Of a stretch of 8,859 bases of DNA, positions 6,510 to 8,859 are shown one piece after another. The stretch lies in the NCBI GenBank assembly GCA_014729315.1, contig WJKD01000304.1, positions 1 to 8,859 of the forward strand. Direction: 5' to 3'. The first letter of the stretch is position 1, and each line of letters starts with the position of its first letter. The notes beneath the pieces are model-generated. The model had not been told where the DNA came from, searched no databases, and was given only the letters and a program-made list of their open reading frames with translations. The position numbers and the translations under genes are program-made. This stretch comes from Promethearchaeota archaeon. GTDB lineage: Archaea; Asgardarchaeota; Lokiarchaeia; Sigynarchaeales; SOKP01.

Positions 6510-6953
6510 ATGGAACTTAAATATAAGATTTTATGCTTGTTGGGAGTCTCTGTAATTCTAATCTATTGCCTAATGACTTTTATTTCGGTATCGTTGTTTC
6601 CATCATCGTTTAGTCCTGTCGATAATTGGTTAAGCGATTTAGGAAATTCATCCTATAATCCCAATGGGGCTATTTTTTATAATTTAGGATGCATTTTGAC
6701 GGGGATTGCTCTATTTCCATTTTTTGGGAGTATGGTTGTGTGGTATCGAGAAAATTTATGGCATAAAATTCTTGCGTTGATTTTTAACGTGAAATTTAAT
6801 AAATTAATTTCAATCTACGGTTATATAGTAGCTTTTATCAACCTTCTATTTGTATTTATTTCAAGTATACCTCTTTTGGAATGGTTTACCGTATTTTCTG
6901 CTCTTGCTTTCGTAGGATTAATCGTATTTAATACTTATTCGAATTTTCTATAA
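6510..6953 (+). CDS. DUF998-family integral membrane protein, apparently internally deleted
   Basis: This 147-residue multi-pass membrane protein has helices at about 7-30, 55-79, 101-120 and 125-144. The segment after TM1 (PVDNWLSDLGNSSYNPNG, about 36-53) and the following FYNLGCILTG match what I know of DUF998 proteins, where an acidic-aromatic SxLG motif follows the first helix. That family is usually about 180-210 residues with six helices. Here the sequence passes from the end of TM2 (WYRENLWHKILALIFNV) directly to KFNKLISIYGY, which in full-length relatives I would expect much later. About 60 residues, or two helices, seem missing in frame near residue 94. ATG 6510 follows an in-frame stop at 6495-6497, and there is no Shine-Dalgarno sequence. 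The family's function is not established. It faces the small helical gene divergently and precedes the TPR gene by 194 bp. Confidence 0.72.
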   Translation: MELKYKILCLLGVSVILIYCLMTFISVSLFPSSFSPVDNWLSDLGNSSYNPNGAIFYNLGCILTGIALFPFFGSMVVWYRENLWHKILALIFNVKFNKLISIYGYIVAFINLLFVFISSIPLLEWFTVFSALAFVGLIVFNTYSNFL

Positions 6954-7103
6954 TCTGATGCCCTTTCTTGAGATGGTTGCAAAAACTTTCATATTCTTTC
7001 GAAAACCAAGTTCATTATTGGAATTCTTAATTCTACTCTTATCTACGAAAGCCGAAAATTTATAATTATTCCTTATTATTTAAGTTTTAAGAGTATGGCA
7101 ATA

Positions 7104-7121
7104 AGAAAGGATATATTTAAA
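7104..7121 (+). promoter_or_regulatory. BRE/TATA promoter of the TPR gene
   Basis: A purine-rich GAAAGG is followed directly by ATATATTTAAA, the order expected of an archaeal BRE plus TATA box. The box is centred about 32 bp before the ATG at 7148, predicting a leader of only a few nucleotides and no Shine-Dalgarno sequence. This is the best-formed promoter in the window. Confidence 0.5.
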
Positions 7122-7147
7122 GGAAAAACAGTACAATTTAATTTTTA

Positions 7148-8859
7148 ATGAAAGCTGAGAACGCATTTGATGAGGCAAAAAGATACGAAAAGGAAAAAAA
7201 TTACGGAAAAGCAGTAGAGTTTTATAAAAAGGCTATAGAGAGAGATTCTAAGCATTTCAGAGCATGGTTCGGACTTGGTTATTGTTATAAAGCACTAAAA
7301 ATGTATCAAGAATCGCTTGGAGCATATAAAAAAGCAATAGAACTTAATTCTGGGGATAAGGCAACGTGGAATAATCTAGGCTCGGTCTACATCTCTATTG
7401 GAAATAACGAAAAAGGAATAGAAGCTTGTAAAAAATCGATAAAAATTGACAGAGCCTATAAATTTCCATGGTATAATCTTGGAGAGGCTTATAAAAATAT
7501 AGATAATTATGAGAAAGCAATTGATTCGTATTCTCGAGCTATTGAGATTGACGATAAGTATATTTGGGCATATTGGGGATTAGGTTATTCCTATCGACAG
7601 ATAGAAAATTTAGAAAAGTCTGTTGAGATATATAAGAAAGGCTTAGAATTGGATTCTGAGGATGAATTAGGTTGGAATAATTTGGCAGTTACATACCTCG
7701 CTATGGAAGATTATATCAGTGCAAAAATATGCTGTAGGAAAACAATTGAAATTAATTACCAATATAAATATGCTTGGTATAACCTTGGCGAGATTTTTAA
7801 GAAACAAGGTTTTTACGACGAGGCTATCATAGCATGTTTACAAGCTTTCAAAATTGATCAAAAATATGAATTAGCGATATTTTCTTTAGGTTATTGTTAT
7901 AAAAATATAGGAGAATATGAAAAAGCAATAAAATATTATGAATTAAACATCGAATTAAGTAGCGGCGATTCTGCTACATGGAATAATTTGGGGACTTGTT
8001 ATTTTGGAATGGGTGATGTAGATAAAGCTATTGATTGCTATAAAAAAGCAATCAAATTCGATCCTGATTCGAGCCTCGCTTGGAATAATTATGGTGATGC
8101 CCTGTCTGAGAAAAAAAAATATCATAAAGCAATAAAGAAATTTAAAAAAGCTCTAAAAATTGATCCTGAATACTCCTTAGCTTGGTTTAATTTGGGATAC
8201 AATTACAAACTTCTCGAAGAATATGACCGGGCTATTGAAGCTTATAAAAAAGCTTTAGAACTAAATCCAGACGAAAAATCAACACTGAATAATTTAGCGT
8301 CGACTTATATTCAAATTGATAAATTCGATAAAGCAATAGAACTGGCAACTAAGGCATTGAAACTCGACCCTAGGTTCAAATTTCCTTATGCAAATATCGG
8401 TCGTGCTTATTACGAGAAAAAACAGTATAAAGAATCGATTAGATTCTTTTTAAGATCGTTAGAAATTGATCCGAACTATGATTATGCGTGGGATTGTTTA
8501 GCTGATGCTTATAACGCTATCGAAGAATACGATAAAGCTAAGTTGGCAAGAACTAGAAAACTTAATATTGAATATCTTCTACGAGAAACAAAAAAGTTTT
8601 CAAAATTCTCAATAATGGTTAATAAAGAGAAAAAATCGTTAGTTTCAATTTCGAAAGAGGTTAGAGAAAAAGAAAAACCGCATTTAGATTCTAAGTCTAT
8701 TAAAAAGATTAAGAAATTAATGAAAGAATCGAATAAAATAAATGTAAAAGAAATGCAAGAAGTTTTAAATTTTGACGAGGAGTCGTTTAACGATTTAGTA
8801 ATTGATTTGGTAATTAAATTTAATTTTAAAGTTGAAGGAAATCACCTTATTATAAACGA
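7148..8859 (+). CDS. TPR-repeat protein with C-terminal winged-helix-like segment, 3'-partial
   Basis: The frame is open for 570 codons and runs off the window end. ATG 7148 is the only start after an in-frame stop at 7139-7141. Residues 4 to about 476 are fourteen consecutive 34-residue tetratricopeptide repeats with the usual W-x2-LG-x2-Y, Y-x-KAI and I-x-P positions, forming a superhelical scaffold for binding other proteins. After a charged linker (about 477-515), residues about 518-569 (KIKKLMKESNKIN, then EMQEVLNFDEESF, then the beta-like FKVEGNHLII) look like a winged helix-turn-helix or PCI-like fold, cut off by the window. There is no signal peptide or transmembrane helix, so it is cytosolic. 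Such TPR-winged-helix proteins are, from memory, common in Lokiarchaeia. Ligand or partner is unknown. The repeats follow a three-repeat super-period (see the repeat entry). Confidence 0.9.
   Translation, partial: MKAENAFDEAKRYEKEKNYGKAVEFYKKAIERDSKHFRAWFGLGYCYKALKMYQESLGAYKKAIELNSGDKATWNNLGSVYISIGNNEKGIEACKKSIKIDRAYKFPWYNLGEAYKNIDNYEKAIDSYSRAIEIDDKYIWAYWGLGYSYRQIENLEKSVEIYKKGLELDSEDELGWNNLAVTYLAMEDYISAKICCRKTIEINYQYKYAWYNLGEIFKKQGFYDEAIIACLQAFKIDQKYELAIFSLGYCYKNIGEYEKAIKYYELNIELSSGDSATWNNLGTCYFGMGDVDKAIDCYKKAIKFDPDSSLAWNNYGDALSEKKKYHKAIKKFKKALKIDPEYSLAWFNLGYNYKLLEEYDRAIEAYKKALELNPDEKSTLNNLASTYIQIDKFDKAIELATKALKLDPRFKFPYANIGRAYYEKKQYKESIRFFLRSLEIDPNYDYAWDCLADAYNAIEEYDKAKLARTRKLNIEYLLRETKKFSKFSIMVNKEKKSLVSISKEVREKEKPHLDSKSIKKIKKLMKESNKINVKEMQEVLNFDEESFNDLVIDLVIKFNFKVEGNHLIIN
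7259..8482 (+). repeat. Four copies of a three-TPR (102-residue, 306-nt) super-repeat
   Basis: TPRs 2-13 cycle through three types. Type A (repeats 2, 5, 8, 11) has LGY-x-Y and usually ends in a SGD-like acidic turn. Type B (3, 6, 9, 12) has NNL near its start, usually WNNL. Type C (4, 7, 10, 13) is mostly of the form (F/Y)-x-W-Y-NLGE. The units are 7259-7564, 7565-7870, 7871-8176 and 8177-8482. The DNA copies are diverged, so this is an old duplication, not a recent tandem repeat. Confidence 0.68.

Noticed and set aside
6958..7065. 35-codon ORF starting 4 nt after the DUF998 stop
   Set aside because: Hydrophobic but short, with no Shine-Dalgarno sequence or recognisable family. An ORF of this length is not rare by chance here. 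Kept only as a possibility.
1..8859. CRISPR array, insertion sequence, tRNA/rRNA or attachment site
   Set aside because: No regularly spaced direct repeats, transposase-like frame, terminal inverted repeats or cloverleaf-like sequence was seen on either strand.

Overview
The window looks like a piece of an Asgard archaeal genome, most likely of the Lokiarchaeia (Promethearchaeia) type. It is strongly AT-rich (about 30% GC by eye, not computed). Several genes have archaeal TATA-like boxes 20-50 bp before the start codon and no bacterial -35/-10 promoters. The protein set (multi-PAS/GAF histidine kinases with a QFGKIERYG...IEG.GLGLYIS ATPase tail, a DUF998-type membrane protein, and a long TPR protein ending in a winged-helix-like segment) is one I associate with Lokiarchaeal genomes. 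The lineage call rests on recognition and was not confirmed by a search.

Layout. Positions 1-2185 (+) hold a cytosolic PAS-PAS-PAS-GAF-HisKA-HATPase kinase. Its 5' end lies outside the window and it is split by a one-base frameshift at about 1875, inside the ATP-binding N-box. Positions 2455-4908 (+) hold a complete, intact paralog of the same architecture (817 aa). Convergent to it, 4959-5663 (-) encodes a stand-alone seven-helix membrane protein. Positions 5664-5849 are non-coding and carry a promoter, a Shine-Dalgarno site, a short tandem repeat and two dyad-symmetric elements. Positions 5850-6216 (-) hold a small helical, charged protein of unknown function, also broken by a one-base frameshift; its C-terminal third would otherwise be taken for intergenic DNA. 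Positions 6510-6953 (+) encode a shortened DUF998 membrane protein that seems to lack its middle. Positions 7148-8859 (+) encode a TPR protein with 14 repeats arranged as a three-TPR super-repeat; it runs off the window end. The 6217-6509 gap (293 bp) holds only candidate promoters.

Working together. The two kinases are soluble intracellular sensors produced by tandem duplication. No response regulator is visible, so their phosphotransfer partner is unknown. The neighbouring 7TM protein has an N-out/C-in, receptor-like topology, and a link to the kinases is possible but only inferred from proximity. The other genes do not form an obvious operon with them. I see no mobile element, CRISPR array, tRNA or rRNA. 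I did not find a convincing new defence or metabolic system. The most checkable novelties are the two frameshifts, the hidden coding segment, the triplet TPR architecture and the paired palindromes.
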